A stretch of 50,495 nt of DNA, from positions 1 through 50,495 of the forward strand of contig PDTW01000027.1 of NCBI GenBank assembly GCA_002749055.1. Reading direction: 5' to 3'. The notes beneath the pieces are model-generated. The model had not been told where the DNA came from. It ran no database searches and was given only the letters and a program-made list of their open reading frames with translations. The first letter of the stretch is position 1. The number at the start of each line of letters is the position of its first letter. The DNA comes from Candidatus Altimarinota bacterium (GTDB lineage: Bacteria; Patescibacteriota; Gracilibacteria; BD1-5; UBA6164). The position numbers and the translations under genes were made by a program. This document shows, piece after piece, positions 18,057 to 28,592 of the stretch.

Positions 18057-19532
18057 ATGTTTTATTCCTATGGACTAATAAAAAAAAGCTTTTTCTCTAT
18101 AATATATTCAGACTTTATAGAGAAAGCTTGAGAGAATCAAAATTTGGAGAATCTAAAATGAAACAAACAAACAGCCGAAAAATTAAAAAAATTAGGTGAA
18201 GAAATAAACTGAGTAAAAACAATGCCACCAGAACTATGAATATATGAAATTAGTAATGAAACGCTTGAGAAATTAGAAAAAGCTAAAGATGGGGAAGAAA
18301 AAATGAAAATTATGCAAGATAAAATTAGTCATGTTCAATCTGAACATCCATCAACTTGGCTTGAACACTTACCCATAAAAGAAAATTCTTGGAATACAAA
18401 GAATTTGAGTAAAATAGAAATATTTTTCCTAGAAATCATAGCTTTTTTAACCTGAAAAGAGTTATTTTGAGAAATTTGATGAGCTGACTTTAGTCCAGAC
18501 AGAGCATGAGAGCTTATTGGTTGAGATATGTCTTGTGAATTATGAGCTTTATCTGAACATTTTGAAAGTTGATGAAAATGACCAAATGCCATTAATCCAA
18601 ATGACAATTGAAAACCTTCATTCGGAACATATCAACTTAGAGATGAAATGTTAAAAAAATTTATTGATTCATACCCTTCTCTTGATTGATACCCAGAATG
18701 ATATGATCAAATATTTGAAAGATGAAAATCGAGCAATTTTTCTAATTGGTGGAATAAAATGGTGAGTAAAATATGAGTAGTTAAGTTTAAAGAAATGGAA
18801 CACTCTTTTATAAAAAATGAATTTTATAATAAGCAAGTAAATAAAATAAGAAATCTAAATATAAACATAAATGACTTCCCAATAACAATTCAAAATGTTG
18901 TTTGGAGTACTGCAGTTCAACATTGACAAAATACTGATATAATATTAGAAGCAATAAATAAAAATTGAGGACTAAGAAAGTGAGACGTAGAAAATATGAA
19001 ATCATTTGTAGATATTGTTTATAAACTTAGACTTAAAACTTATTGAAAATGAGAAAAAAGATATAATTCTGAGAGAGTAGTTGCATTACAAAATCTAAAT
19101 TTATCAGTAAAATGAACATGATTAGAAAATATAGCATGAGTTAGATCTGTTTCTCCTGAAATAAGCAGAAATTGAATAACTTTATGTTCTAAAACTGCAA
19201 GGTTAAATGCTGCTAAATACTGAATTACTATTTCTAGAGGTGCCTCTGCTAAAGACTCATACGAAAAATCTTGAAGTCCTAAATGAGAATTCCCTCCTGA
19301 AAACTCTAATGCAAGATTTGCAGATGTATTTTTAGATGCTTCTACTAAAAATAAAAAATATTGACATAGAGCATTTTGAGTGCAAGTCAATTGAAAGTGG
19401 TATATTCTTGACCCATACTATACAATACCTTGAATGAAAGATAGACAATCAGCAATACCTGCAGAAAAGTATATTGCATATATGTGATGAACAAAATGAA
19501 GAAAATTTTGGTGAGCCAATTTTTTTTCATAA
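18057..19532 (+). CDS. Two-domain peptidoglycan hydrolase (lysozyme-like + Cys/His amidase-like)
   Basis: 491 residues, nearly all glycines TGA. The N-terminal 140 residues are charged and helical without recognised domain. Residues about 150-330 carry a lysozyme/chitosanase-like segment: SCELGALSEHFESGGKGPNA, then NDNGKPSFGTYQLRDEMLKK with the Tyr-Gln of the SxGxYQ motif at 188-193. The C-terminal part is papain-like: Cys at 377 in TLCSKTARLNAAKYGI, an ENSNARFADVFLDAST helix, His at 437 in YGHRAFGVQVNGKWYILDPY. I infer that it cuts glycan and peptide parts of murein, acting on its own wall or on a host cell. No signal peptide is obvious, so export would need another route. It is divergent from the ZnuA gene and preceded by a strong promoter. 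Confidence 0.6.
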
Positions 19533-19686
19533 TAAAAATTTAGCAAAAATTCATAAATAAAGGAACATCTGAAAAACTCCTTCATAAGAATAAAAATTTA
19601 GATTTTTTAGATATTTTTTTACTTATACCCTTTGCATAAGGAAAAATTTTTAAGAAAAGTTTAATAAAAAAAATTTTTCTAAAATA

Positions 19687-20988
19687 TTATTTTAAGAAAA
19701 ATGTAAATCTTGATCTTTTATAAGATTTTTTTAATTCTTCAATAGTGCTTATAAAACTTTTTCACTTTTTCTCACTAGAATCAATAAAAATTATTCATTC
19801 TACTTCCGATTTATTTTTAAAAGTTTTTTTAAAATATTCTTTTACAAAATTATTTGGAGGATAAGTTATTCAAAATCATATTTTTACTAACTTTATTTTT
19901 ATTCATTCATCTTTTATATGCTCTTTTGAATATGCTTTCATAACTAAAGTTGAACATACAAACCTACTATCAGAATAATAATTTAGAATAAAATCGTATG
20001 ATTTTCAAATATTATTTAAAGAATTCTTTATAGCTCTATTTACTTTTTCTTGTTTAAATTTTGTTCTAAAAGCTGATAAATAATCATTATGAGAAGCTAA
20101 TTCTTTTATATTAACTATAAAAATTCATTTTCATGTGGCTTCTATAATATAATGTTCTTTATCCAATAAATAATTTAACTTATAAGAACTAAAATTATTT
20201 TTTATATACTTTCAAGTTCACAAATACATAGACATATGTTTCCAAAATCAAGGGATTGTTATATTTGTTGCATTCCGATTTCATCTAGTTAAGAGTATGT
20301 CTCAAGGCTTTGATACTTTTAAATACTTTTCTAAGTTTTTTCAAGATATATATCACTCTTTTCTTTTTGTAAATCTTATTTTACTTATTAAATTTCAAAT
20401 TACCTTGAATATTACAAAAATTATTTTAAATAATCTATAAGTAAAAAAATGATAAACATTATTATAGTCTAAAACAACCCTTTCTTCTATTACGATATTT
20501 TCAATTAAGTTTAAAATTTTTAAAGTTTCTTTATCTAAAGACTTTTTAAATGCTAAAATAAAAACAACAGGACTATTAAAAACTAAAATATACTTAGGTT
20601 TATAAATATACTTCGCATAAATTCAAAAATCATTTCTTTTAAATCTTTCATCTAGAAAATTTCTTATAAATAACTCATGTTTTCAAAAAGTTTTAACTAG
20701 GTCTGATATTACTTTATAATAAAAGTGAATAAGAAACTTTCTTAATACAAATTTATTATAATTTATAAAAAATAAGTACTTTCTATATTTTGTTTTTTTT
20801 AAAAGTTTTTTTATTTTTTTGAAGAAAATAATATATTTTTCCCAAATTAGTACAAACTCTTCTTTATCATTTTTTAAATAAGAAAAATTTTCCTGGTTCA
20901 ATATTTTTTGATTTTTTAACTCTTGAGATAATAACTTATAATCATCTTGTAATTTATATATTTCTTTAATAATTTTTAAATGATGCAT
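19687..20988 (-). CDS. YiiX/YebB-like permuted papain-fold enzyme
   Basis: 433 residues. The first 200 residues are Lys/Phe/Tyr-rich and helical. The C-terminal part has the circularly permuted NlpC/P60 (YiiX/YebB, peptidase C92) signature: VSKPGDILLTRGNRNATNIT, GFWKHMSMYLGTGKYI with the catalytic His, YIIEATGKGIFIVNIKEL, and GKSYDFILNYYSDSRFVCST with the catalytic Cys. This family acts on lipid or peptide amide/ester bonds at membranes. It is convergent with the peptidoglycan hydrolase gene and lies 96 bases before a terminator of the SPFH gene. Confidence 0.72.
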
Positions 20989-21084
20989 TTACTAGTTAAT
21001 ATTATTTAATATAGAAAAATGGCTTATAATATATATTATTATATAATAAAAATAACTTTTAGTAAAACTTTTCAAAAAACAAAA

Positions 21085-21114
21085 AAGTAAAGTGATTTTT
21101 ATTTCACTTTACTT
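21085..21114 (-). terminator. Terminator of the SPFH gene
   Basis: Perfect inverted repeat AAGTAAAGTGA / TCACTTTACTT with an 8-base loop. On the minus strand it is followed by T residues. It lies 40 bases after the stop of the SPFH gene. Confidence 0.8.
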
Positions 21115-21153
21115 AAATATTTTTGTGATTAAACCACTAAAAATAATAAACTC

Positions 21154-22365
21154 TTAAAAATCTAAATTATCTCCTACTGTTGTTGGTAGTTTTCAATCCC
21201 ATTTTTTTATTTTCATAGTTTCATTTTCTAGTTTTTTCATTTCTATCATATTATCAGTTATTGATTGTGATTTTATGATTTTATTATATTCTGCCAAAGC
21301 TTCTGCTTCAATTATCTTAACTTTTTTCAAATTTTGAGCTTCTAGTAATTTTTTTTCAGATTCTTTTTTTTGCTCTTCTAATTTTGCTGTAGCTAATTTC
21401 AATCAATTTTCAGCTTTTAATAACTCTTCTTTTGAAGCCAAATAACTTTTTGGAAGCCTTATGTCTATAATTGTAATATCTTGTAATTCAATTCAAATCT
21501 TTTCTAATACAGTATTTGCTTCATTTAAAGTAAGGTTTTTGATTTCATTATGTTTTGAAGAAATATCTTTAAAAGAATAATTCCTAATATTTCATTTAAT
21601 AACTTCAAGTAATTTAGGCATTACTATATCTGAAGAAATAGTTTTTATATTTTTTGCTCAATATTTATTATAAAGACCTAATCTTTTTTCATCTATTAAT
21701 TTGAATCATACTTTATAATCAAGAGTAACTCATAAATCTTCACTTGTATTAACAGTAACTTCTGCTATTTCAAAAATAAAATCATTAGTTGGAGAAAGAA
21801 AAATTGAGCTTCTTAAAGGACTATATAAATGATAACCTGGATAAAGTAATTTTGAATTTTTTAAATCAACTCAAACATATCAAGAATTAATTTTCTCTAA
21901 ACGCAATATTTTAGATTTACCATTTACTACATTACTAGTAAATCAAATTCAAATAAAAAAAATAACTAATACTATTAACCATTTTTTCTTATTTAAAAGA
22001 AATCGTAATATTTTTTTACTAATATCAAAAAATAAAGCCACAAAATATTTTAAAAAAGAAATTACTTTTTTTCATAGTTTAGATAATTCTAACATTGTTT
22101 TTTCTCATCATTTTGTAAATAAAGAAACTACAACATACACGAAAAAGAAAAAAACAAAGATAGCTCAAGTAATAGCTCCCAATATTATTAATGAAATGAA
22201 AAAATCTCAAATCATATCAAAAAAATCTCAAATTACATTAAAAGAACTACCCATAATAAAGTCATGTGTATAATATCATCAATCAAATGATTTATTTGCA
22301 AATCAAGACTCTACACTATTTTCTAAAATTCTTGAATCAAATTTTGCATAATTCTGCATCGACAT
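21154..22365 (-). CDS. SPFH/prohibitin-like membrane protein
   Basis: 403 residues. Two strongly hydrophobic segments (about 45-75 and 120-140) are followed by an SPFH/Band 7 domain: SGYVGVDLKNSKLLYPGYHL, RSSIFLSPTNDFIFEIAE, TVNTSEDLGVTLDYKVGFKL, a PKLLEVIKGNIRNYS helix and IGIELQDITIIDIRLPKSY. A long coiled coil then runs (ASKEELLKAENGLKLATAKL, EEQKKESEKKLLEAQNLKKV), as in stomatin/HflK/prohibitin proteins that scaffold membrane microdomains or guard proteases. Its N-terminal double-TM extension is longer than usual. The SDR gene lies 27 bases upstream. Confidence 0.85.
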
Positions 22366-22392
22366 AAGTAAATAATTTAAAAAATAAAAAAG

Positions 22393-22989
22393 TTATAAAT
22401 CTATTTCAAATCTTTTTTCAGTTCAATTAATAATATCTTGTATAATATATAAAATATCATCTAATTTTGTTTCTGGAAAATTATTGTTTAATTCTATTTT
22501 CCCCTTATGAAAATCAGTATTTACAATTTTTGGATTAACTAAAAAAACTTTTTTTCATTCATTTTTTAGTCAACCTGCTAATCATCTTAAACCAAATTTC
22601 GAAGCTTGGTATACAGAAGCATTTTTCATAAATTTTTTTGAAATAATACTACCCATAAAAATAATTTTAGTTTTTTCTGAAATATTAGCTTGTAATAATT
22701 TTAATAATCTTATATTTGAAAGCAAATTTAAATTTATAATGTTTTCATAATCTTCTAAACTATTTTCCTCAAAACCTCAAAATTCTCACACTCAAGCATT
22801 AAAAATCAAAATATCAAATTTTATTTTTGATTCATTAATTTTTTTACAATAATTTTTAATTTCAAGAATATTTCTCAAATCTACTTCTTTTCTTCAAGAA
22901 ATATGAATAATATTATTAGTATTTTTTAAATTATCTAATAAATATTTTCAAATTCACCTTGAAGTTCATGTTATAAATATATTTTTCAT
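22393..22989 (-). CDS. Short-chain dehydrogenase/reductase
   Basis: 198 residues. Rossmann start MKNIFITGTSRGIGKYLLDN (GxxxGIG), NAGVGEFGGFEE, then MGSIISKKFMKNASVYQASK with the catalytic Ser and YxxxK, and the NPKIVNTDFHKG segment. NAD(P)H-dependent, substrate unknown. The GxxxGIG glycines are partly TGA. An in-frame ATG 14 codons upstream gives MFKKLKKLT before the Rossmann strand; I prefer the shorter start because it matches the usual distance to the motif. It is short for an SDR, with a reduced C-terminal substrate lobe. Confidence 0.85.
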
Positions 22990-23171
22990 TTTTCCAATTA
23001 TTATAGTAAGTTTTTTTAGTTTTTTAAACATTAATAATATAAATATATTTTAACTTATTACAAAAAGTATTAAATATTATTTTTAGCCAGATTTCTACTC
23101 TGATAAAATTTTGACTTTTTATCTAATATTATTATAAATATAGTATATTTTATAATATAATTTATAATAAT

Positions 23172-23435
23172 ATGTCTTTAGAAAATCATACAAGTGAAGA
23201 TAGTATTGAAAATACTATAACTTCAGTTGAAAAAGAAGGTAAAATAGTGAATAATACAAAAAATAACATAGAACAAGTAATAAAATTAGATGATGATGAA
23301 AAAATAATAGAATTAGATAATGACGAGGGAATTTTTCATTACACAGTTTTAAGTGCTGACGAACTTGAAAAGGCTTTCGAAGATTTAAAAAGAGAGAGAA
23401 AAGAAAGAGAATGAGAATGAAACAAAATAATTTAA
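23172..23435 (+). CDS. Small acidic hypothetical protein (87 aa)
   Basis: Acidic and polar (MSLENHTSEDSIENTITSVE, LDDDEKIIELDNDEG) with an amphipathic C-terminal helix (ADELEKAFEDLKRE) and a final GEGNKII that needs two TGA glycines. Preceded by an AT-rich region with TATAAT-like boxes (about 23148). No domain recognised. The only plus-strand gene between 19.5 and 32.7 kb, convergent with the radical SAM gene 11 bases downstream. Confidence 0.55.
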
Positions 23436-23446
23436 AACTATTTTCT

Positions 23447-24409
23447 TTATTCATCAAGGCATAAGATGCAATCTTTGTTTAAATTTTTAAACATTTTATA
23501 AAAAGTGTCTCTGACTTTTCTTGACTCTCTATAAAAATTGTCAGAATCTAATTGTAACATATGAAGTATATCCAAATCAGGATATTTAGAAATTATTGTG
23601 TTATAATCTTTTTTGGTAAATAATAATCATCATGCAAAAGTAGAATTTATATTACAAAAATTTATCTTGTCTTTTAAATAATCTACAAATTCTAGGTAAA
23701 TTTTCTCATAATCAATTACTGGTAGCAAAGGAAGAAATCTAACTCATACTTTAAATCAAAGACTGTGTAAATCATTAATGGCCTTTATTCTAGAATCTAA
23801 ACTAGAAGTTCATTTTTCATATTTATTAATTAATTCTTGAGGATTTAACGAAAAAGATATTTCTGTATTTTTAGGAATAAATCACAAATTAAGTAATGGT
23901 TTTATATTTCAAGACTTAGTTCTAATTTCCATTTTTACATTATCATACTTTTCAAAAAATTCTATAAAATTATCACAAAAATTAGTAAAATTATCCATTC
24001 ATAAAATATCCGAATAATCTGATGAATAAAACCAATATTCTCAAGGTCAAAATTGTTTTATTTTTTCTGATAATTCCTTTTTTATATCATTATAATTTAC
24101 AAAAACTACCATATTATCATTTTTAAAAGCTCATTTTAAAAAACAATATGAACAATCAAAAATACAATTAAGACTAGTTTTAAAAAAATAAGAATTTTTT
24201 GTATGTCAATATCAAAAAGGTGCCTGAGTAATTGCAGGTGAATTTAATTTTGCCACAATTAATGATTTTTTTGAATCTATATTTTTGTAACTTTTATCAA
24301 AAATATTTTTATAATTATTAATATAAATTACTTTGGCATTTTTAAATTTCTCAAGTAATATTTTTGTTTGTTTGTAATTAACAGCTTGTTTTTCTATATA
24401 AATTATCAT
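23447..24409 (-). CDS. Spore-photoproduct-lyase-like radical SAM protein
   Basis: 320 residues. The cluster motif is CIFDCSYC (Cys 82, 86, 89; CX3CX2C), the spacing used by radical SAM enzymes. Around it are TKNSYFFKTSLN before and FLKGAFKNDNMVVFVNYNDI after, then WFYSSDYSDILGMDNFTNF, KMEIRTKSGNI, ISFSLNPQELINKYEKGTSS and GVRFLPLLPVIDY. This arrangement matches the SplB-like family, which splits UV thymine photoproducts in DNA, and its uncharacterised relatives. The C-terminal CX2C (DCILC) could be part of the site. In a non-sporulating CPR bacterium the role is probably DNA repair or an unrelated radical reaction. The start region overlaps a direct repeat (24359-24433). Confidence 0.78.
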
Positions 24410-24433
24410 ATTATTTTTGTTTGTTTGTAATTA
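24359..24433. repeat. 22-bp exact direct repeat across a start codon
   Basis: TATTTTTGTTTGTTTGTAAT plus TA occurs at 24359-24380, inside the radical SAM gene, and again at 24412-24433, just before its start. The copies are 53 bases apart, not a multiple of three, so the second is a partial duplication of the 5' end. Confidence 0.7.
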
Positions 24434-24516
24434 TTTTAATTTAATTTTACTAAACTTTTATTAAAAGTTTCTAACTTTTTTATGAATTATAGTATTATAT
24501 ATTTTTATAACTTTTT

Positions 24517-25329
24517 TTATCTTACTAAATATTTTTCTAAACCTTTTTCTAATTTCTTCAAAAATTTCTTTTTGTCCATATTTTTATTAGCCTCATAAAA
24601 AACACTAAAGTCACTATTCACAAGTGATATATATCTATAGTACAATTTTTTAAATATTTCTTTTTGAGAAAAAGTAAAATTAAAACTCTGACTATAAGTA
24701 TCAAAAATATCATCATGAATTTTATATTTCCCTTTTCAAGTTTTAAGATGCTCATCTATATATTTGTGTATTTCAAAAAATAATTCTTTGTAATTTATAT
24801 TATTTCTGAGACTCTCTTCAGCTTTTTTAAAATCAAAATTATTTGTTTCACTTCATACTTTATCAACAGGAATTTTTAATAAAATTCTAGAAATAGAAAA
24901 ACTATTGCAAACCATTTCAAAACCATATGATTCCATATCTACAAAGTCTTCATCAGATAATTCTAAAGAATCAAAAACAGGTTTTTCACTACAAGCAATA
25001 CTTTCTATATTTCAAAAATTAATTATTTGAGGAATTATTAATTCTTTACTATTTGATAAATTAAATATTCTTCAAATTTGAATAAATAAACTATTAGCTT
25101 TTTGTCTATTAATAGAAAAATCGTTTTTATATCAACAAACTCAAATATTAATTACTAAATCAAAATAATTTTTTTCTAAAAATCTTGTAAGATTTAAAAT
25201 CATATTATAATTTCACATTCAAGTTGATAAAAAACTAACTTTAATATTTCTTAAACTTAGTTTTTTTATTTCTGATTTAATAATATTTAATTCTTGAGAT
25301 AGTGCTGAAACTACCAATACTTTATACAT
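24517..25329 (-). CDS. Nucleoside phosphorylase/MTAN-fold protein
   Basis: 270 residues. The first 160 residues fit the nucleoside phosphorylase superfamily: YKVLVVSALSQELNIIKSE, the phosphate/ribose region FLSTGMGNYNMILNLTRF, DLVINIGVCGY, and the ribose-binding FVDMESYGFEMVCNS with the MES motif of MTA/SAH nucleosidases and futalosine hydrolases. The last 100 residues are a helical extension not usual for MTAN. Likely cleaves an adenosine-type nucleoside in the cytoplasm. Ends with a small inverted repeat AAACTTTT / AAAAGTTT (24452-24470). The fifth gene of the TPR-YggS-lipoprotein-Mur ligase operon, 15 bases after the Mur ligase. Confidence 0.65.
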
Positions 25330-25344
25330 ATAATTTAATTAATT

Positions 25345-26598
25345 TTAAAAATATTTTTTCTTTTTTTCTAACCAATAATTGTTTTGTCTCACAAGTTTTT
25401 TTTCATCATTTTTATCTAATAAAATTTGTTTTAAAGATTCTTCTATAAAAATAGTATTTTGACTTCACTTAAAAAGTATCAAATATTTTTCTTTACTTTT
25501 CTCTATAAATCATTTTAGATATAATCAAGCTTTGGTTGATGAACTAAAATTTTTAATATTATTTGGAAAATAAGCTTTTGTTTCTTTTCAAACTGATATT
25601 AATAAATCTGAGGCGTCAAACTCATTAAATAACTTTTTATGTTCCTCTTGAGCATATTTTCATAATTCTCTCATATCTCAAATCACAAAACATAATTTAT
25701 AATCTTTATAAATTTGTTTTTGTAATTGCCTAGTATTATTAATCATTTTTTTCATACTTTCAAATCAAGCATTATATGTTGAATCAATTAAAACAGAATT
25801 ATTAATACCTTTAAATATAGAAAATCTACCTGCTTGATTTTCCAATTCTAAAAATTCTTGATTGTTATTTATCTTAATTCAATAATCATTCAATATATCA
25901 AATGCTAACTGAATATACATAAAGTTTTCATTTCACAATATATTTGTTTTTATCTTCTTATCAGAAAAAATAATCTCAGAGAAAGGCAACTTTTTTTCTA
26001 AAATATATTTAGATTTCAAATCTCACTTATTAAAAGAATCCTTACTCAATTTCAATCAATCAAACTTTTCTCTCAAAAAATCATCTTGAAAGTTTAAATA
26101 TACTTTTGATTTAGCATTATCAATTAATTTAAACTTTTCTATTCATATTTCACTTTTAGAAGAAAAATTTTCAACATGTATTGAGTCCAATTTAGTAAAA
26201 ATACCAATATCAGGTTTTGCAATTTTTAGCAAAAAATCCATATCTCACGGATGATCAATTCCATATTCAAGCAATATAATATCATACTTTTTTGAACTAA
26301 ATAAAGATTTGTAAATAACTTTTATAGTTATTAAAAAAAGTGATAAAATATGGGGATTAAATTTTTCTATTTTAAAAATTGAAAATACAAATCATAATTC
26401 TGAATTAAAGTTTTTTGGTGAAGTATAAACAACTTTGTTATTTAAGTGCTTTTTTAAAACTTGAAAAATAATCATTCTACAACTAGTTTTTCAAACACTT
26501 CAAGTTATTCATATAATTTCAGGTTTTGTTCTATATATATATAATCTAGTAAAAAATGCTAGTACATTATATATTATTTTTAAAATAACTTTTTTCAT
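25345..26598 (-). CDS. MurF-like Mur ligase family protein
   Basis: 417 residues. Central ATPase domain with P-loop GITGSVGKTS at residues 30-39 and LLEYGIDHPGDMDFLLKIAK (Mur-ligase aspartate/His region), GIFTKLDSIHVENF, then the C-terminal ligase domain with IDSTYNAGFESMKKMI and VIGDMRELGKYAQEEHKKLF. Order and motifs match MurF (ATP-dependent addition of D-Ala-D-Ala to the UDP-MurNAc-peptide). The N-terminal UDP-binding domain is absent, and instead a short hydrophobic helix precedes the P-loop. So the substrate may differ, for instance a lipid-linked or non-nucleotide acceptor. Glycines are largely TGA, including those of the P-loop. Followed by the nucleosidase, preceded by a small lipoprotein (20 bases). 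Confidence 0.75.
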
Positions 26599-26618
26599 CA
26601 ACTCTTATAAATTATATA

Positions 26619-26819
26619 TTACCGATTAGTATCTAAATTCTCATACCTTTTATCCATAACTTTCTTAACTTCTTTTGCATCACTAATACTTGATTCCATT
26701 GTATCAATATATCAATCAACTATATCTCATGTTTCTTCTATTACTCAGACTTCCTTTTCAGTATCACCTGAACAAGAAAATAGAAAAAATAATAAACTAA
26801 TAAATAAAAACTTTTTCAT
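26619..26819 (-). CDS. Small lipoprotein (66 aa)
   Basis: Signal sequence MKKFLFISLLFFLFSCSG with lipobox LFSC, mature part about 50 residues, acidic and helical (EVGVIEETGDIVDGYID, SSISDAKEVKKVMDKR). No family recognised. It lies between yggS (9 bases) and the Mur ligase (20 bases) and is part of that operon. It could be a small envelope partner of the wall enzymes; that is inference from position only. Confidence 0.65.
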
Positions 26820-26828
26820 AATCATTAA

Positions 26829-27458
26829 TTATAAAACTAAAGATTTTCAAACTCTAATAATTTCAATTTCTTCTTCAAGAGCTATTTTATAGTCCCTAGA
26901 AGTTCAAGCTGAAATTATTCAGTTTGGAATATATTTACTTCTTAATTCTTTTAACAACCTAAATTCAGATCTTTTTTCCTCAATTGTAAAATTAAATTTT
27001 CAAATAGCAGAAAATCAAATCAAACTTATGTTTTCACACTCATCTATAAGTTCCAAAAACATAGGAATATCTTTTTTATCTATTCATCAAGGTTTAGAAC
27101 TATCAATATTTATTTGTAAAAATATTTTAACCCAATTATTCTGTTTAGAACAAATATCTTCAAATTTTTTTATTTGTTTAACATTATCAACTGAATGAAT
27201 GATTGAACAAAATTGAGTAATATATTTTATTTCCTTTGTTTGTATATTTCATATAAAGTGGCAGAACTCTCTATCTAAGTTTTTTTCTTTAATTGAAGAT
27301 ATTCTATTTTCTCAAAATCAAACTATAATATCTGCTTTTTTTTCTCAAAGATTTAACATAAAATCATTAATTTGATTTATGTCCCAATATTTTGTAACTG
27401 CTAAAAGTCTTGAGTTAGATTTTTCAAAATCAACTAACAACTCTTGATTTATTTTCAT
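26829..27458 (-). CDS. yggS: Pyridoxal-phosphate homeostasis protein
   Basis: 209 residues. PLP-binding fold III protein of the YggS/PROSC family: RLLAVTKYW with the PLP lysine at residue 23, IIVGFGENRISSIKEK, HFIGNIQTKEIKYI, IIHSVDNVKQIKKF, WVKIFLQINIDSSKPGGIDK and the C-terminal GTSRDYKIALEEEIEIIRVG matching the phosphate-cup GxSxDxxxAI...VRIG motif. It keeps free PLP in balance and affects amino-acid metabolism and D-Ala supply, which suits its place next to a Mur ligase. In operon with the TPR gene 4 bases upstream. Confidence 0.88.
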
Positions 27459-27462
27459 AATT

Positions 27463-28461
27463 TTATTTCAATTTATAAATTTCTAAAGCTTCTTTAAACT
27501 CTAAATAACCCTTTTTCTCGAAAATTTCTAATAGTCACTTTATATCTGCAATATTAATTCATTTATAATTATCATCTAAAAATAGTCCAAGTTCTTTTTT
27601 ATTGTTTAATTTATCTAATAAATATAATTTATACATTTTAACTAAATGATCATTTTTTCATCACTCTAACAAATAAGATTTATCAAAATATTTTAATGCA
27701 TCATCAAATTCTCATAATTTATACAAAGTATAACCAACATAAAAACTATTTAAATAATTATTAGGTTCAATCTTTAAAGCATTCTTATAATATTTTAAAG
27801 CCGACTTATAGTCACTTAACATAAAATAATTTGTTGCAACACTAAAATTAACTAAATACGAATTATTATTAAGCTCTAATGATTTTAAATATGAAGAATT
27901 TGATTTTTCTGTTTCTCAAATATAATACAAAATATCTCATTTTATAGAATATGCATCTGGATTTGTTTTATCAAGATTAATATATTTATCTATATAAGAC
28001 AAAGCTCATGTATAATTTTTATTAGAAGCTGTAAGCATTGTTTTATAATAAAGTCACCATAAATTATTAGAATCTAATGATAATGCTTTATCTATATCTT
28101 CTAATGCCTCTTTATCTTTAAAAAGTTCATAATAAGTAGCTCATCTTTTAGAATAGTTGTCAGATAATATGATATTTTCTTTTTTATTTTCATATTTAAT
28201 AGCATTATCAAAAGAAACCAAAGCTCTGTTATAATCCTTCAAATAAAATAATGCTACACCTTTATTATAATTATAAAGTGATTCTTTAGGTTTTAATTCC
28301 AAGGCTTTATCATACTGAGATATTGCATCTTCATACTTAGCTTGTTCATAAAATTTAACACCAAGGTTATTAAATTCAACATCTCTATTTATAAAATAAT
28401 TATATCAATACCCTAATCATAAAAAGATAAAAAATAATAATACTTTTAAAACTATATTCAT
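27463..28461 (-). CDS. TPR-repeat protein with N-terminal anchor
   Basis: 332 residues. A hydrophobic N-terminus (residues 3-25) is followed by eight or nine tetratricopeptide repeats, e.g. NLGVKFYEQAKYEDAISQYD / KALELKPKES, YNYNKGVALFYLKDYNRALV, YKTMLTASNKNYTGALSYID, and YTLYKLGEFDDALKYFD. TPR solenoids bind other proteins; here it is probably on the outer face of the membrane and organises wall or pilus partners. First gene of the operon continuing with yggS, a small lipoprotein, the Mur ligase and a nucleosidase. Upstream it faces the bidirectional terminator at 28541-28579. Confidence 0.85.
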
Positions 28462-28540
28462 ATTATAAATATTAATTAAATAATTTTATTTTAACAAAAT
28501 TATAAATAATAAAAGATAAAAAACAATTAAAAATTATAAT

Positions 28541-28579
28541 AAAAAAAGTAATAACTATTTGATAGTTATTACTTTTTTT
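28541..28579. terminator. Bidirectional 17-bp-arm terminator
   Basis: Arms AAAAAAAGTAATAACTA and the exact complement, 5-base loop TTTGA. The A and T runs on either side make it active in both directions. It lies 14 bases after the stop of the giant surface protein gene. Confidence 0.85.
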
Positions 28580-28592
28580 ACATTACTAATAA

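Noticed and set aside
18335-19390. Minus-strand frames with apparent Cys/His content
   Set aside because: Shadows of the murein hydrolase gene on the plus strand, which is uninterrupted from 18057 to 19532 under code 25.
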